NCBI GenBank assembly: GCA_018648825.1
Contig: JABGQL010000165.1
Location: 41,037 to 74,333, forward strand
Direction: 5' to 3'
Length of the DNA stretch: 33,297 nucleotides
DNA from: Gammaproteobacteria bacterium
GTDB lineage: Bacteria > Pseudomonadota > Gammaproteobacteria > GCF-002020875
Part shown: positions 1-8,583 of the stretch, piece after piece
How positions within the stretch are numbered: position 1 is the first letter of the stretch
Layout: each line of letters starts with the position of its first letter
Notes under the pieces: model-generated
Told to the model about the DNA's origin: nothing
Seen by the model: only the letters and a program-made list of their open reading frames with translations
Databases searched by the model: none
Program-made: the position numbers and the translations under genes

Positions 1-578
1 TCTTCAGTGGGGCCAGTACGGTTTTGCTCTTGCGCATCTTACCCTTTACTAAAGCCAGATAGCGCTTCTCAATACGATGTTCACGAATGGCATCGTGCAG
101 AAAGCGTAGTGCACTGCGCTTCTTTGCAACCAGTAGCACCCCAGAGGTGGCCCGGTCAATGCGGTGAACCAGCTCATAGCGACTTGCCTCCTCGCGTAGC
201 GCACGTAGCGCCTCAATCACCCCGTAGCGAATTCCGCTACCACCATGGACTGCCATGCCTGAGGGCTTGTTGATGGCAAGCAGCCATGCATCCTCATAGA
301 GGATTGCATCTTCAATCCATGCCACCGACTTTGCTGGAGGGGGTGTCTTCTCATCGGCCACTCGCACAGGAGGGATACGTACCTGATCGCCCGCCTGTAT
401 TCGGTAGGTGGGTTTGATCCGTTTCTTGTTGACCCGCACCTCGCCCTTGCGCAGGATGCGGTAGACACGGCTTTTGGGCACCCCCTTGAGATAGGTGATG
501 AGGAAGTTGTCGATGCGCTGCCCTTGCTGATCATCATCGATCTCTACAAAGTGGACGCTGTTGGATGGGTTCTCTTGC
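1..578 (-). CDS. rluC: Ribosomal large-subunit pseudouridine synthase RluC, C-terminus outside window
   Basis: RluA-family pseudouridine synthase, which isomerises specific uridines of 23S rRNA (RluC of E. coli modifies 955, 2504 and 2580). The reading frame begins with ATG at 576-578 (MQENPSNSVHF) and stays open to base 1, giving about 192 residues of the usual 310-330. Residues about 17-75 form an S4 RNA-binding domain (KSRVYRILRKGEVRVNKKRI). The catalytic domain follows, with NKPSGMAVHGGSG and the active-site motif HRIDRATSG; the catalytic aspartate is the D of HRID. The usual form is HRLDRDTSG, so I-for-L and A-for-D are mild departures away from the catalytic residue. No clear Shine-Dalgarno sequence precedes the start. 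The gene diverges from the binding-protein gene at 686. RluC is preferred over RluD because of the N-terminal length and the KSRVYRILRKGEVRVN pattern. Confidence 0.87.
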
Positions 579-685
579 ATGGTGCTATTTTAGCCGATCT
601 ACAAAATCTCCATCAGAGTAGATCTTGAGAGCGGAAGAGTGAGATAATGGGGACATTATTTAGCTGAATTAAGGAGTGCCACAAT

Positions 686-1663
686 ATGAAAATAATCTCT
701 CTGTTGTTACTTCTACTCCTACAGCCACTCCACGCGCAGGAGAGCGCGGAAAAACCACGCTGCCTACTGCTCTACTCCTACCATGTAGGGTACGCTTGGA
801 ATGATGGTGTGGATGAAGGGGCAACCCGCACACTGGCTGACCAGTGCACAATTCGCCGCTTCTATCTTGATAGCAAACGTAATCCCGACCCAAAGACCAT
901 ACGCAGTAAGGTCGATGAGGTGATGGGGGTGGTGATGGCATGGCAGCCCGATGTCATGATTGCAGTTGATGATAATGCCTCAAAATATGTGGTCGCCCCT
1001 TACTTCAAAGGGAGTGATACTCCCGTTGTCTTTTGTGGGGTGAACTGGACTGCAGAGTCCTATGGTTACCCCTATCGTAATGTGACAGGGATGGTTGAAG
1101 TGGCCCCGATAGATGCACTGCTTGAGCAGACTGCAGAGGCCATGCGCCCCCTATTGCAAGAGCGCTCCTTCAACCAGATCAAAGCACACTTTATTGATGC
1201 TGATCGTCTCAGTGCGCGTAAGATTTTCGCCTATTTCAAGAGGGCCTTTGATCAACGCGGTATAACGCTAGAGCCCCATTTTGTGGATGACTTTGATGCG
1301 TGGAAATCGGCCTACCAGCATGCACAGAGGGATGATCTGATACTGCTGATTAACCATGCAGGAATTGAAGATTGGGATCAGCAGGCCGCTCAGCAGTTTG
1401 TTGAGCAGGAGGGGAAAACCTTCTCCGTTACCAACCATGACTGGATGCGGTCACTGGTAGCGATGACCGTAGCCAAGGTGCCACAGGAGCAGGGGGAGTG
1501 GGCGGCAGCGGCAGCGATCAAAATTCTTCAGGGCAGCCCAATCTCTGGAATCCCCATTACACGCAATCGCCAGATGATCCGCTTTATCAATCCTCGGCTC
1601 CTCTCTCGAGTGGGCGTCAGCCTGCCTCAATCCCTGTTGGATGGAGCCAGAGTGGTCCGCTAG
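686..1663 (+). CDS. Periplasmic ABC-type substrate-binding protein (ABC_sub_bind-like)
   Basis: Secreted binding protein of 325 residues. The N-terminus MKIISLLLLLLLQPLHAQES is a signal peptide, probably cut after HA at about residue 18. The rest has alternating strands and helices typical of the periplasmic binding fold (KPRCLLLYSYHVGYAWNDG, WQPDVMIAVDDNASKYVV, TPVVFCGVNW, ISGIPITRNRQMIRFINPRL), close in pattern to the uncharacterised ABC_sub_bind family. No permease or ATPase gene lies nearby. Instead the next gene, 11 bases downstream on the same strand, is a sensor histidine kinase, so I infer a sensing role. The start ATG has a good AAGGAG at 671-676. The ligand is unknown; the family includes proteins suspected of binding amino acids or other small organic molecules. 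Confidence 0.75.
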   Translation: MKIISLLLLLLLQPLHAQESAEKPRCLLLYSYHVGYAWNDGVDEGATRTLADQCTIRRFYLDSKRNPDPKTIRSKVDEVMGVVMAWQPDVMIAVDDNASKYVVAPYFKGSDTPVVFCGVNWTAESYGYPYRNVTGMVEVAPIDALLEQTAEAMRPLLQERSFNQIKAHFIDADRLSARKIFAYFKRAFDQRGITLEPHFVDDFDAWKSAYQHAQRDDLILLINHAGIEDWDQQAAQQFVEQEGKTFSVTNHDWMRSLVAMTVAKVPQEQGEWAAAAAIKILQGSPISGIPITRNRQMIRFINPRLLSRVGVSLPQSLLDGARVVR

Positions 1664-1674
1664 GGGGATGATTG

Positions 1675-4077
1675 ATGACAAAATTACAGAAAAGCCTGAA
1701 GCCACTGTTCTACTTCCATCTCAAAGGTGGATTGCTATCGCTGCTATTGGCCGTGCTCTCTATCGGTGGTGCAACCTATGTCTTCTCGGAAAAAGCCCTG
1801 ATCTCTTCGGTGAAACAGAACCTGTTGACCAATGCCGCCTTCCGAAAAGAGCGTATTGTCGCTCTTGTGAAACAGCAGCGCCACTGGATGAAGAGTGCAG
1901 CAGAGAATCCTGAGCTGGTAACCAGCGCAGGGCAGTTGATAGCGACCTACCAAGAGAAGGGGGGAGACTCCAACGCCTACCGCTGGTTACGGGATCGCTT
2001 TCGTAGTGAGTATCGGGTGTTGACTCATGTAGGGGGGGTGAGTGACCTGTTTCTGTTGACCCCGCAGGGGGAGCTGGCCTTTTCACTGCAGCCAGAACAG
2101 CATGACTTGGGGGAGGACCTTACTGAAAACGGTTTTTTTGGGGCCAGTATTTTCTCTCAGTTGATTGACCGAGTCTCTGCGGGGGAGGAGGTGGCGATCT
2201 CAGATTATGGCGATGTAGCATTTCTGGGGCGCTCTGTGATGTTGATGGGGGCTCCGTTGTATGCCCCCTATTCGGCACCAGGGGAGGGGCCAGTGGGTAT
2301 ATTGGTGCGCCCCTTCTCTATCGACTGGCTACATGAGATGTTAAGTGATTACAGTGGATTGGGGGAGACAGGAGAGGTTGTTATTGGGCAGCGTGAACGA
2401 CGGGGAGAGGCGTATGGTGCGCGTCTGATTAGCCTGTTTCGAAACGAGGATAGTGGGCAATCTGAAGCCTGTAGCGCATTAATGAACAGCCGAAAACAGC
2501 AGTTCCCAATGTGGCGGGCGATTCAAAAAGTGCCAGGCTCTGGTTGGGTTATCGACTCTAGATGTAGGCGCATTTATGCCGCTTGGGACTGGATTCCCGA
2601 GTTGAACTGGGGGATGGTGGTCAGGCAGGCAGAGTCTGAAGTGCTTCAACCCATTCAACAGCTGCGGCAGCGGGTACTGCTTGCGGTGCTGCTATCACTG
2701 AGTCTACTGGTCTGGCTGGCACAGCGTCAGGCACGTCAACTGGCTGAGCCGATTGAACAGTTGACGGTAGCAGCGGAGCGTAATCGCGAACAACAGGTTG
2801 AGTTTGAAATAGAGAGTGGCGGTTTACAGGTTCGGGAGGTAAACCTACTGAGTCTGGCGATACAGCGCTTGGTCTATGAGCTGCGTACTCATGAGCAAGA
2901 GCTGGAAAGTACCGTTGAGAGACGTACCCAGGATCTAAAGCAAGAGAAACAGTTTATTGAATCGATCATCGAATCTATGGAAGAGGGGATGGTGGTCGCC
3001 AACCCAGATGGAGAGATTCTCCGGGGAAACACAAAGATTCGGCAGTTATTGGGAGAGGACCCTGTAGGCAGCATGTTGCAGCAGCTGCTTGAGCAAGAGG
3101 AGGGGGAGCGTGCTGCACAACGGTTGTTAACGGCTACGGGTGAACATATCCCAGTGCATGTCACAGAGACTCAGCTCTCACTGGAGCAGCAGCATGATCA
3201 GCAACCATTGCGTTTGGTGCTTATATTTGACCTCAGAGAGCGGGTGCGTGCTGAGGAGCAGAACCAGTACCTCGCCTTTCAATCGGGGGTAGCTGAAATG
3301 AGTGGAGTGGTGCTGCACAATATTGGAAATATGCTGGTAGGGATGAATGACTCAGTCTATAAAGGGCGTAACAGCTTGGAGATGCTAGAGCAGATATTGA
3401 GAGGATTGAAGGCTCTGCAGCACAGACAAAAGGGGGTCGGGCTTGGAGAAGATGAGCTGCAGCGAGCCTTGGAGATCGTTACAGGCACTATGGATGAACT
3501 TATCGGGCCTTCTGGCTTAGTTGGCGAGTTTGACTTCATGGAGAACGGGTTTAATCGTATGGGGGAGGTTATTCAAAAATACCGCAATGCTTCCAGTATT
3601 GAGAAGGTCGCTACACGTACTGCGTTACTGCCTATGCTAGAGGATGCTGGGGTGCTGGTTCAGGGCCGTTATCAGAAGGCAGAGGTAGCGTTGACCATTG
3701 ATTGTGCCTCTTCGGTGGAGTTGCGTATTCATAGAAACTTAGCCATTCAAGCGCTTGTGAACCTATTAAATAATGCATTAGAGGCGGTTGAGGAGCGTAG
3801 ATTTCAAGAGTCGACGATGCAAGGTCAAGTCAAGGTGCTTGTCTCTACCAGAGCGGGAGAGCTGGAGCTGCTTGTGATGGATAATGGTTGTGGTATTGAA
3901 GCCGAGCGGCAGAGCGAAATTTTTCAGATGGGGAGCTCCTCCAAAAAATATAGTGGAGGCTATGGGCTGCATACGGTAGGCAATTTCATCAACTCACTGG
4001 GAGGCACAATCCATGTGGAGAGTGAGGGGCATAATTGTGGTACGACCATCAGAATAGTGATTCCAACTTCTATGTGA
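1675..4077 (+). CDS. Membrane sensor histidine kinase with atypical HNIGN acceptor motif
   Basis: 800-residue inner-membrane kinase. A first membrane segment lies near residues 16-36, followed by a periplasmic region to about 325 that looks like a double Cache domain (VMLMGAPLYAPYS, GLGETGEVVIGQ). A second membrane segment lies at about 332-350 (VLLAVLLSLSLLVWL), then a HAMP-like linker and coiled coil, a PAS domain at about 425-520 (IIESMEEGMVVANPDGEIL), and the catalytic core. The probable phospho-acceptor is His548 in VVLHNIGNMLVGMND rather than an HE-[IL]RTP box. The ATPase domain has NLLNNALEA (N box), DNGCGIEA (G1) and GGYGLHTVGNFINSLGG (G2). I start at ATG 1675 with AGGGGG at 1662-1667; an in-frame TTG lies immediately before it. 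It probably forms one transcript with the upstream binding protein. No response regulator is adjacent, so the partner is unknown. Confidence 0.85.
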   Translation: MTKLQKSLKPLFYFHLKGGLLSLLLAVLSIGGATYVFSEKALISSVKQNLLTNAAFRKERIVALVKQQRHWMKSAAENPELVTSAGQLIATYQEKGGDSNAYRWLRDRFRSEYRVLTHVGGVSDLFLLTPQGELAFSLQPEQHDLGEDLTENGFFGASIFSQLIDRVSAGEEVAISDYGDVAFLGRSVMLMGAPLYAPYSAPGEGPVGILVRPFSIDWLHEMLSDYSGLGETGEVVIGQRERRGEAYGARLISLFRNEDSGQSEACSALMNSRKQQFPMWRAIQKVPGSGWVIDSRCRRIYAAWDWIPELNWGMVVRQAESEVLQPIQQLRQRVLLAVLLSLSLLVWLAQRQARQLAEPIEQLTVAAERNREQQVEFEIESGGLQVREVNLLSLAIQRLVYELRTHEQELESTVERRTQDLKQEKQFIESIIESMEEGMVVANPDGEILRGNTKIRQLLGEDPVGSMLQQLLEQEEGERAAQRLLTATGEHIPVHVTETQLSLEQQHDQQPLRLVLIFDLRERVRAEEQNQYLAFQSGVAEMSGVVLHNIGNMLVGMNDSVYKGRNSLEMLEQILRGLKALQHRQKGVGLGEDELQRALEIVTGTMDELIGPSGLVGEFDFMENGFNRMGEVIQKYRNASSIEKVATRTALLPMLEDAGVLVQGRYQKAEVALTIDCASSVELRIHRNLAIQALVNLLNNALEAVEERRFQESTMQGQVKVLVSTRAGELELLVMDNGCGIEAERQSEIFQMGSSSKKYSGGYGLHTVGNFINSLGGTIHVESEGHNCGTTIRIVIPTSM

Positions 4078-4096
4078 GCTACCCCCAGATTTTTAT

Positions 4097-4124
4097 TTGC
4101 CATCGTTAATTTGCGGTGTATGAT
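4097..4124 (+). promoter_or_regulatory. Predicted sigma-70 promoter for msrAB
   Basis: TTGCCA (4097-4102) and TATGAT (4119-4124) each match the consensus hexamers at five of six positions and are separated by 16 bases. The predicted transcription start falls about seven bases downstream, at or next to ATG 4131, so translation from that ATG would be leaderless or nearly so. This is sequence inference only. Confidence 0.45.
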
Positions 4125-4130
4125 GGGGAT

Positions 4131-5234
4131 ATGGGTAAAAATCTGACAATTATCATGATTTTTGTTTTTGCCTCCGCATTTATGCTGGGCATGGTAGACG
4201 CACGTTGGTTTGAAGCTAAAGAGGAGTGGGTGATGGATCACAATAGTAACGCTACTGCTGTGGAGAAAGCGGTCTTTGCTGGTGGCTGTTTTTGGTGTAT
4301 GGAACCCCCCTTTGAGAAGCTAGCAGGGGTGGTGGATGTGGTCTCAGGGTATACCGGAGGGAGTGTCGAAAACCCCACTTATCAGCAGGTGATTAGTGGA
4401 GGAACGGGGCATCTAGAGGCGATTGAGGTCACCTTTAACCCAAATAAAATAGCGTACCAAACCTTGGTTGACACCTTCTGGAGACAGATCGACCCCACCG
4501 ATGATGGAGGCTCTTTTGTCGATCGGGGCACTCAATATCGTTCTGCAATCTTCTATCTGAGTGAGAAGCAGAGGGAGGTGGCTGAGGCCTCGAAGCAGGC
4601 ACTCGACCAGTCGGGTCGTTATAGTAGCTCGGTGGTGACTGGGATTGCCCCAGCTAAACCTTTCTACTCTGCAGAGGCGTATCATCAAGACTACTACAAG
4701 AGCAATCCACTGCACTATAAGCGCTACCGCTCTGGCTCTGGTCGAGATCAATATATCCAGAAGGTTTGGGGTGCCGAGCAGCCAGAAGAGTCCCTCTATA
4801 GTAAACCCTCAGATCAGGAGCTGAAGCAGCGTCTTACAGCATTACAGTATGAGGTGACACAGGAAGAGGGGACAGAGCGTGCTTTTGATAACCCCTTCTG
4901 GGATAACAAGGAGGCTGGCATTTATGTGGATGTTGTCTCTGCGGAGCCGCTCTTTAGTTCAACCGATAAGTATGACTCGGGTACCGGATGGCCCAGTTTT
5001 ATACGTCCGGTTGAGGCGGGGGTAGTGACGGAGAAAACAGATCGCAAGCTCTTCTCCGTGCGCACAGAGGTACGGAGTCGGCAGGCTGAGTCGCACTTGG
5101 GGCATCTCTTTCCTGATGGGCCAGAACCCACCGGCCTGCGTTACTGCATTAACTCTGCATCGTTGCGTTTTATACCCAAGGCGGAGATGGAGCAGGCAGG
5201 GTATGCGGCTTACCTGAAACTGTTTTCTAAGTAA
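4131..5234 (+). CDS. msrAB: Bifunctional peptide methionine sulfoxide reductase MsrA-MsrB
   Basis: Fused repair enzyme for methionine-S-sulfoxide (MsrA) and methionine-R-sulfoxide (MsrB). The MsrA active site is GGCFWC with catalytic Cys53, followed by [20 protein letters not shown]. The MsrB half has [23 protein letters not shown] and the catalytic cysteine in [11 protein letters not shown] (Cys339 of 367). The CxxC pairs that bind structural zinc in many MsrB enzymes are absent: the first pair position reads VDVVSAEPL. Start choice is uncertain. From ATG 4131 the first 24 residues ([20 protein letters not shown], then MVDA) look like a signal peptide and imply export. ATG 4233 has a textbook GAGGAG at 4221-4226 with a 6-base spacer and would give a 333-residue cytoplasmic enzyme. 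A GTG at 4116 is also in frame. The gene lies 53 bases after the kinase and appears to have its own promoter. Confidence 0.93.
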   Translation: MGKNLTIIMIFVFASAFMLGMVDARWFEAKEEWVMDHNSNATAVEKAVFAGGCFWCMEPPFEKLAGVVDVVSGYTGGSVENPTYQQVISGGTGHLEAIEVTFNPNKIAYQTLVDTFWRQIDPTDDGGSFVDRGTQYRSAIFYLSEKQREVAEASKQALDQSGRYSSSVVTGIAPAKPFYSAEAYHQDYYKSNPLHYKRYRSGSGRDQYIQKVWGAEQPEESLYSKPSDQELKQRLTALQYEVTQEEGTERAFDNPFWDNKEAGIYVDVVSAEPLFSSTDKYDSGTGWPSFIRPVEAGVVTEKTDRKLFSVRTEVRSRQAESHLGHLFPDGPEPTGLRYCINSASLRFIPKAEMEQAGYAAYLKLFSK

Positions 5235-5353
5235 CTCTTGATTGCACTGGTGTTACACTGTTTGATTAATTAAATTCAATTCAATAGGTTATTTGCGGTT
5301 GTCTTGTTACCTATACGATCATATACCTGTTGAGGATAGATCATAGGCAACCC

Positions 5354-8305
5354 TTAATAGAGGCGCTCAGAGGTGTTGAAGAAGGCCATTAACTGGCGCA
5401 TATGGCGCGCTAGGTTGGCCATCTGATCTGCTGCAGCATTGGTCTCTTCTACCGCTGCGGCATTCTCCTGGGTCACCCTGTCCATACCCGCAATGGAGCT
5501 GCTGACCTGATTGATGCCCGTCTGCTGCTCTGTCGAGGCAACGGCAATTTCGGAGATTAGGTCACTCACCTTTTTGATCGATTGGTTCATCTTCTCCAGA
5601 GCCGTTCCGGTTGCGCTGACATGTCGGCCTCCCTCTTTTACACGGGATACGCTACCCTCAATCAGCTCTTTGACCTCCTTTGATGCTTCGGCAGATTTTT
5701 GTGCCAAGCTGCGTACCTCATTGGCAACCACTGCGAAGCCACGGCCATGTTCGCCAGCGCGTGCCGCCTCTACGGCAGCATTGAGTGCCAGTAGATTAGT
5801 CTGGAAGGCGATACCATCAATCAAGGTGATGATCTCTGCAATCTTCTGGCTAGAGTCGGTAATTTTCTCCATCGCCTCAATCGCTTTATGGACAACGGTG
5901 CTACTGTTCTCTGCCTCGTTGCGAACCTCTGTCGCCAGTTGATTAGCGAGCTGTGCAGCATCGGTATTCTGCTGCACGGTTGAGGTCATCTCCTCCATGC
6001 TGCCTGCAGTCTCTTCCAGTGTTGCAGCTTGCTCCTGAGTGCGCTGGCTCAGTGCTCCGCTACCCTGAGCCACTTGAGAGGCGGTATTGGAGACGCTGTG
6101 AGAAGAGTCGATCACATCCGAGACTACAGTGTGCAGTTTGCTTGCGGTGGTGTTGACGGCCTCCTTGAGAATGCGTAATTCACCATGATAATCTGCGGTA
6201 ATGGTTTTAGTCATATCCCCCTCAGCCTGTGCTGAGACAACGCGGGTAATATCTTTCATCGCTGCTTCCAGTGCAGTTGTAGAGCTATTGATCTGATTCT
6301 TCAGTTGATCAAGGTCACCAAATGCTTCTACCTCCACCCGGTGCTGGAACCTGCCCTGCTCGATATTTCCCATCACTTGGGTGATACCAGCAATAATGGT
6401 GTTGAGGGTATTCATGGTCTCCTTGGTGGTCTCTGCCATCTGCAGGAACTCCCCTTCAAAATCGGTGCGGATCTCCACAGAGAAGTCTCCGTTATGCATC
6501 GCCTTCATAATCCGGCTCAGCTCCATCACCATAGTCTCCACATTTTCTGCAGAGTTGTTGACCCCCTGCTTGAGAATGCTTAGATCACCAAAGAGGCTGT
6601 CTGTGATACGTGCATCAAACCTACCCTGACTCATCGAGGCCATCACATCATTGACTGAGGTGACGGAGCGCTGAATGTTGCCCAGTAGCTGGTCAAAGTC
6701 ATTGGCCATCAGAGAGATCTCATCCCCTGTATTTTCCATGCGGGCTCTCAGGTTGAACCGGCCATCTTCGCGAATGCTACGCATGATCTGTTGTAATACG
6801 CGGACAGGACGGATAATTTTGAAGCTCAAGGCCCAGATGAAGAGGAGTACCATCAATAGATAGAGAGCGGTGTTAAGCTTTATTGAGAGGCTACTCCAGA
6901 ACAGGGAGGTCTCCATCTTCTGGTTAACGATCTTCGACTCTTCGGCCAGCTGATGCTCAATCTCCGTGGTCAGTACACTCAGCCCTTTGATGGCTGGGCG
7001 ATCATTCACCTTGATCTTTTGGTCAATCTGCTCTGGGGATAGCTGTTGCTGTGCAAGCTGGATGGCCAGCTCAAACGCTTCGCTGTAATGGTTGATCATG
7101 GTTTCAATCTCATCCAGTGAAGAGTGCTCTCGATTACTGAGATTGAATGCACGATATGCTTGGAGAAGAGTTCGGGCATTTCCAATACTCTGTTTCATTT
7201 TGGTGATGTGAGAGGTGTCCTGACGCAGTATATAATTTTTGAAGTGGTGGATCATTCCGCCATAACCCAGAGACTCGCGCAGGGCGCTGAGTACCCCCGG
7301 CTTCTCTTGCATGGAGATGCGTTGTCGGGACTGAATTACCTGTTTGAGTGTTGCAATACCATTGAGTGCAGGTTTGTCGTCGATCTGTATAACCTGGTCA
7401 ATCTCTTCAGCGCTGCTTCCAGCATTGACCATTCTTTGTGCAGTCTGTGCGGCCCCCTTATAGGCCGAGATGATGCTACGAATCGAAACCACCGCCTCTT
7501 GCTCCTCTGTGGAGAGATCCAGCTGTCTATAATGGTCGAGAGCGAAGAGAGCGGCGGTTGCCTTGCGATCAATTTTTGCGACTCTGGGCAGGCTTTTACG
7601 AATGAGGTAATTTTTAAACTGGTGGATCATCCCGCCATAGCCAATATTGGCCAACAGGGTGTTGAGTGTGCGTGAGCGTTCAGAGTTGATGTCCTGGAAG
7701 TGGTTCCAGCTGCTCTGCACCTCGGAGACATTCTTGTTCATCTCCCAGGCAGTGAAAATGGATATGCTGCCAGAGATGAGTAGCGTTGTAACCAAGAGGA
7801 TACCAATTGTTTTGAGGGAGCTCTTCCGCAATGGGTTGAGACGGTCCAGCCTTTTTTGTAGTGGTGTTTTGGGTATACCTCCCTCAAGGATCAGCTTGCC
7901 CGCTGCAACATCTTGATAGAGTTGTTCAGCAGCGGCGATCTGTTCTGTTGAGGCGGGATTGCGCACAGAGATGTAGCCGATGGTTTTGCCTTGGTGAATG
8001 ATCGGACTGGTATTCGCCTCTACCCAGTAGTGGTCACCACTTTTGGCGCGGTTTTTTACAATGGCTCCCCAGGTTTGCCCTGTTTGCAGGGTGCTCCACA
8101 GGTCTTCAAAAATGCTAGAGGGCACATCTGGGTGACGAATGATGTTGTGGGGTTGCCCCACCATCTCTTCGCGGCTGTAGCCGCTCACCTTGATGAAGTC
8201 GTCTGTTACGCTGGTGATTTTTCCGTTTAGATCCGTAGTAGAGCTGAGGATGTAGTTGTCTGGAATGTGGATTGCTTTCTGGGTGACAGAGTGGTTCTTG
8301 CGCAT
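5354..8305 (-). CDS. Aer-like methyl-accepting chemotaxis protein with PAS and duplicated periplasmic sensor
   Basis: 983-residue chemoreceptor. Residues about 15-120 form an Aer-type PAS domain (SSTTDLNGKITSVTDDFIKV, QPHNIIRHPD, GDHYWVEANTSPI), which in E. coli Aer binds FAD and senses redox state. Membrane segments lie at about 166-186 and 476-496. The region between them holds two copies of a helical unit of about 110 residues, each opening with GYGGMIHxFKNYxxR (221-236 and 346-361) and closing with IDQxIxxxDxPAxxG (302-316 and 427-441). Several HAMP-like segments follow, then the kinase-control hairpin with the invariant tip FQTNLLALNAAVEAARAGE. It acts at the inner membrane through CheW and CheA. 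I start at ATG 8303-8305 because this aligns best with Aer; the frame stays open to 8386 but those extra residues look like untranslated leader. No strong ribosome-binding site is visible. Confidence 0.92.
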   Translation of the reverse strand: MRKNHSVTQKAIHIPDNYILSSTTDLNGKITSVTDDFIKVSGYSREEMVGQPHNIIRHPDVPSSIFEDLWSTLQTGQTWGAIVKNRAKSGDHYWVEANTSPIIHQGKTIGYISVRNPASTEQIAAAEQLYQDVAAGKLILEGGIPKTPLQKRLDRLNPLRKSSLKTIGILLVTTLLISGSISIFTAWEMNKNVSEVQSSWNHFQDINSERSRTLNTLLANIGYGGMIHQFKNYLIRKSLPRVAKIDRKATAALFALDHYRQLDLSTEEQEAVVSIRSIISAYKGAAQTAQRMVNAGSSAEEIDQVIQIDDKPALNGIATLKQVIQSRQRISMQEKPGVLSALRESLGYGGMIHHFKNYILRQDTSHITKMKQSIGNARTLLQAYRAFNLSNREHSSLDEIETMINHYSEAFELAIQLAQQQLSPEQIDQKIKVNDRPAIKGLSVLTTEIEHQLAEESKIVNQKMETSLFWSSLSIKLNTALYLLMVLLFIWALSFKIIRPVRVLQQIMRSIREDGRFNLRARMENTGDEISLMANDFDQLLGNIQRSVTSVNDVMASMSQGRFDARITDSLFGDLSILKQGVNNSAENVETMVMELSRIMKAMHNGDFSVEIRTDFEGEFLQMAETTKETMNTLNTIIAGITQVMGNIEQGRFQHRVEVEAFGDLDQLKNQINSSTTALEAAMKDITRVVSAQAEGDMTKTITADYHGELRILKEAVNTTASKLHTVVSDVIDSSHSVSNTASQVAQGSGALSQRTQEQAATLEETAGSMEEMTSTVQQNTDAAQLANQLATEVRNEAENSSTVVHKAIEAMEKITDSSQKIAEIITLIDGIAFQTNLLALNAAVEAARAGEHGRGFAVVANEVRSLAQKSAEASKEVKELIEGSVSRVKEGGRHVSATGTALEKMNQSIKKVSDLISEIAVASTEQQTGINQVSSSIAGMDRVTQENAAAVEETNAAADQMANLARHMRQLMAFFNTSERLY

Positions 8306-8377
8306 AGGTAAGGTGATGTGTTTTTGGTGGTTCTTATTAAGTATTTGAAAAATAATATCAATATGGTGGTTCTGGAG

Positions 8378-8399
8378 AAATACCATAAATATGGTATTT
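8378..8399. promoter_or_regulatory. 22-base palindrome, candidate operator
   Basis: Ten-base arms AAATACCATA and TATGGTATTT are perfect inverted repeats around a central AA. The site is 73 bases upstream of the chemoreceptor start and about 185 bases upstream of the response regulator. Further TATGG half-sites lie at about 8362-8366 and 8416-8420. Symmetry and position suggest a dimeric regulator binding site; the regulator is unknown. An RNA hairpin is possible but there is no U-tract. Confidence 0.45.
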
Positions 8400-8583
8400 T
8401 CATCTGTTCTAAAATATATGGATAATCAGGTCTGGATTGAGATGACCAGCGCCATTTCAATTATTGGAAGTGGTAACTGAAATGTGGCCTTATCTGTTTC
8501 AATAGGGTTGAGTAGCTATTTTTTCCAAATCAAGGATTATTACGACGGATGCAAAACCAAAAACCTTCGAGTTTACAAAGATT

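Noticed and set aside
217-537. Minus-strand frame of 106 codons
   Set aside because: It is in a different frame from rluC, which covers the same bases with clear conserved motifs.
8306-8386. Longer start for the chemoreceptor
   Set aside because: The Aer-like region begins just after ATG 8305; the 27 extra residues are unlike the family and overlap the likely promoter and palindrome.
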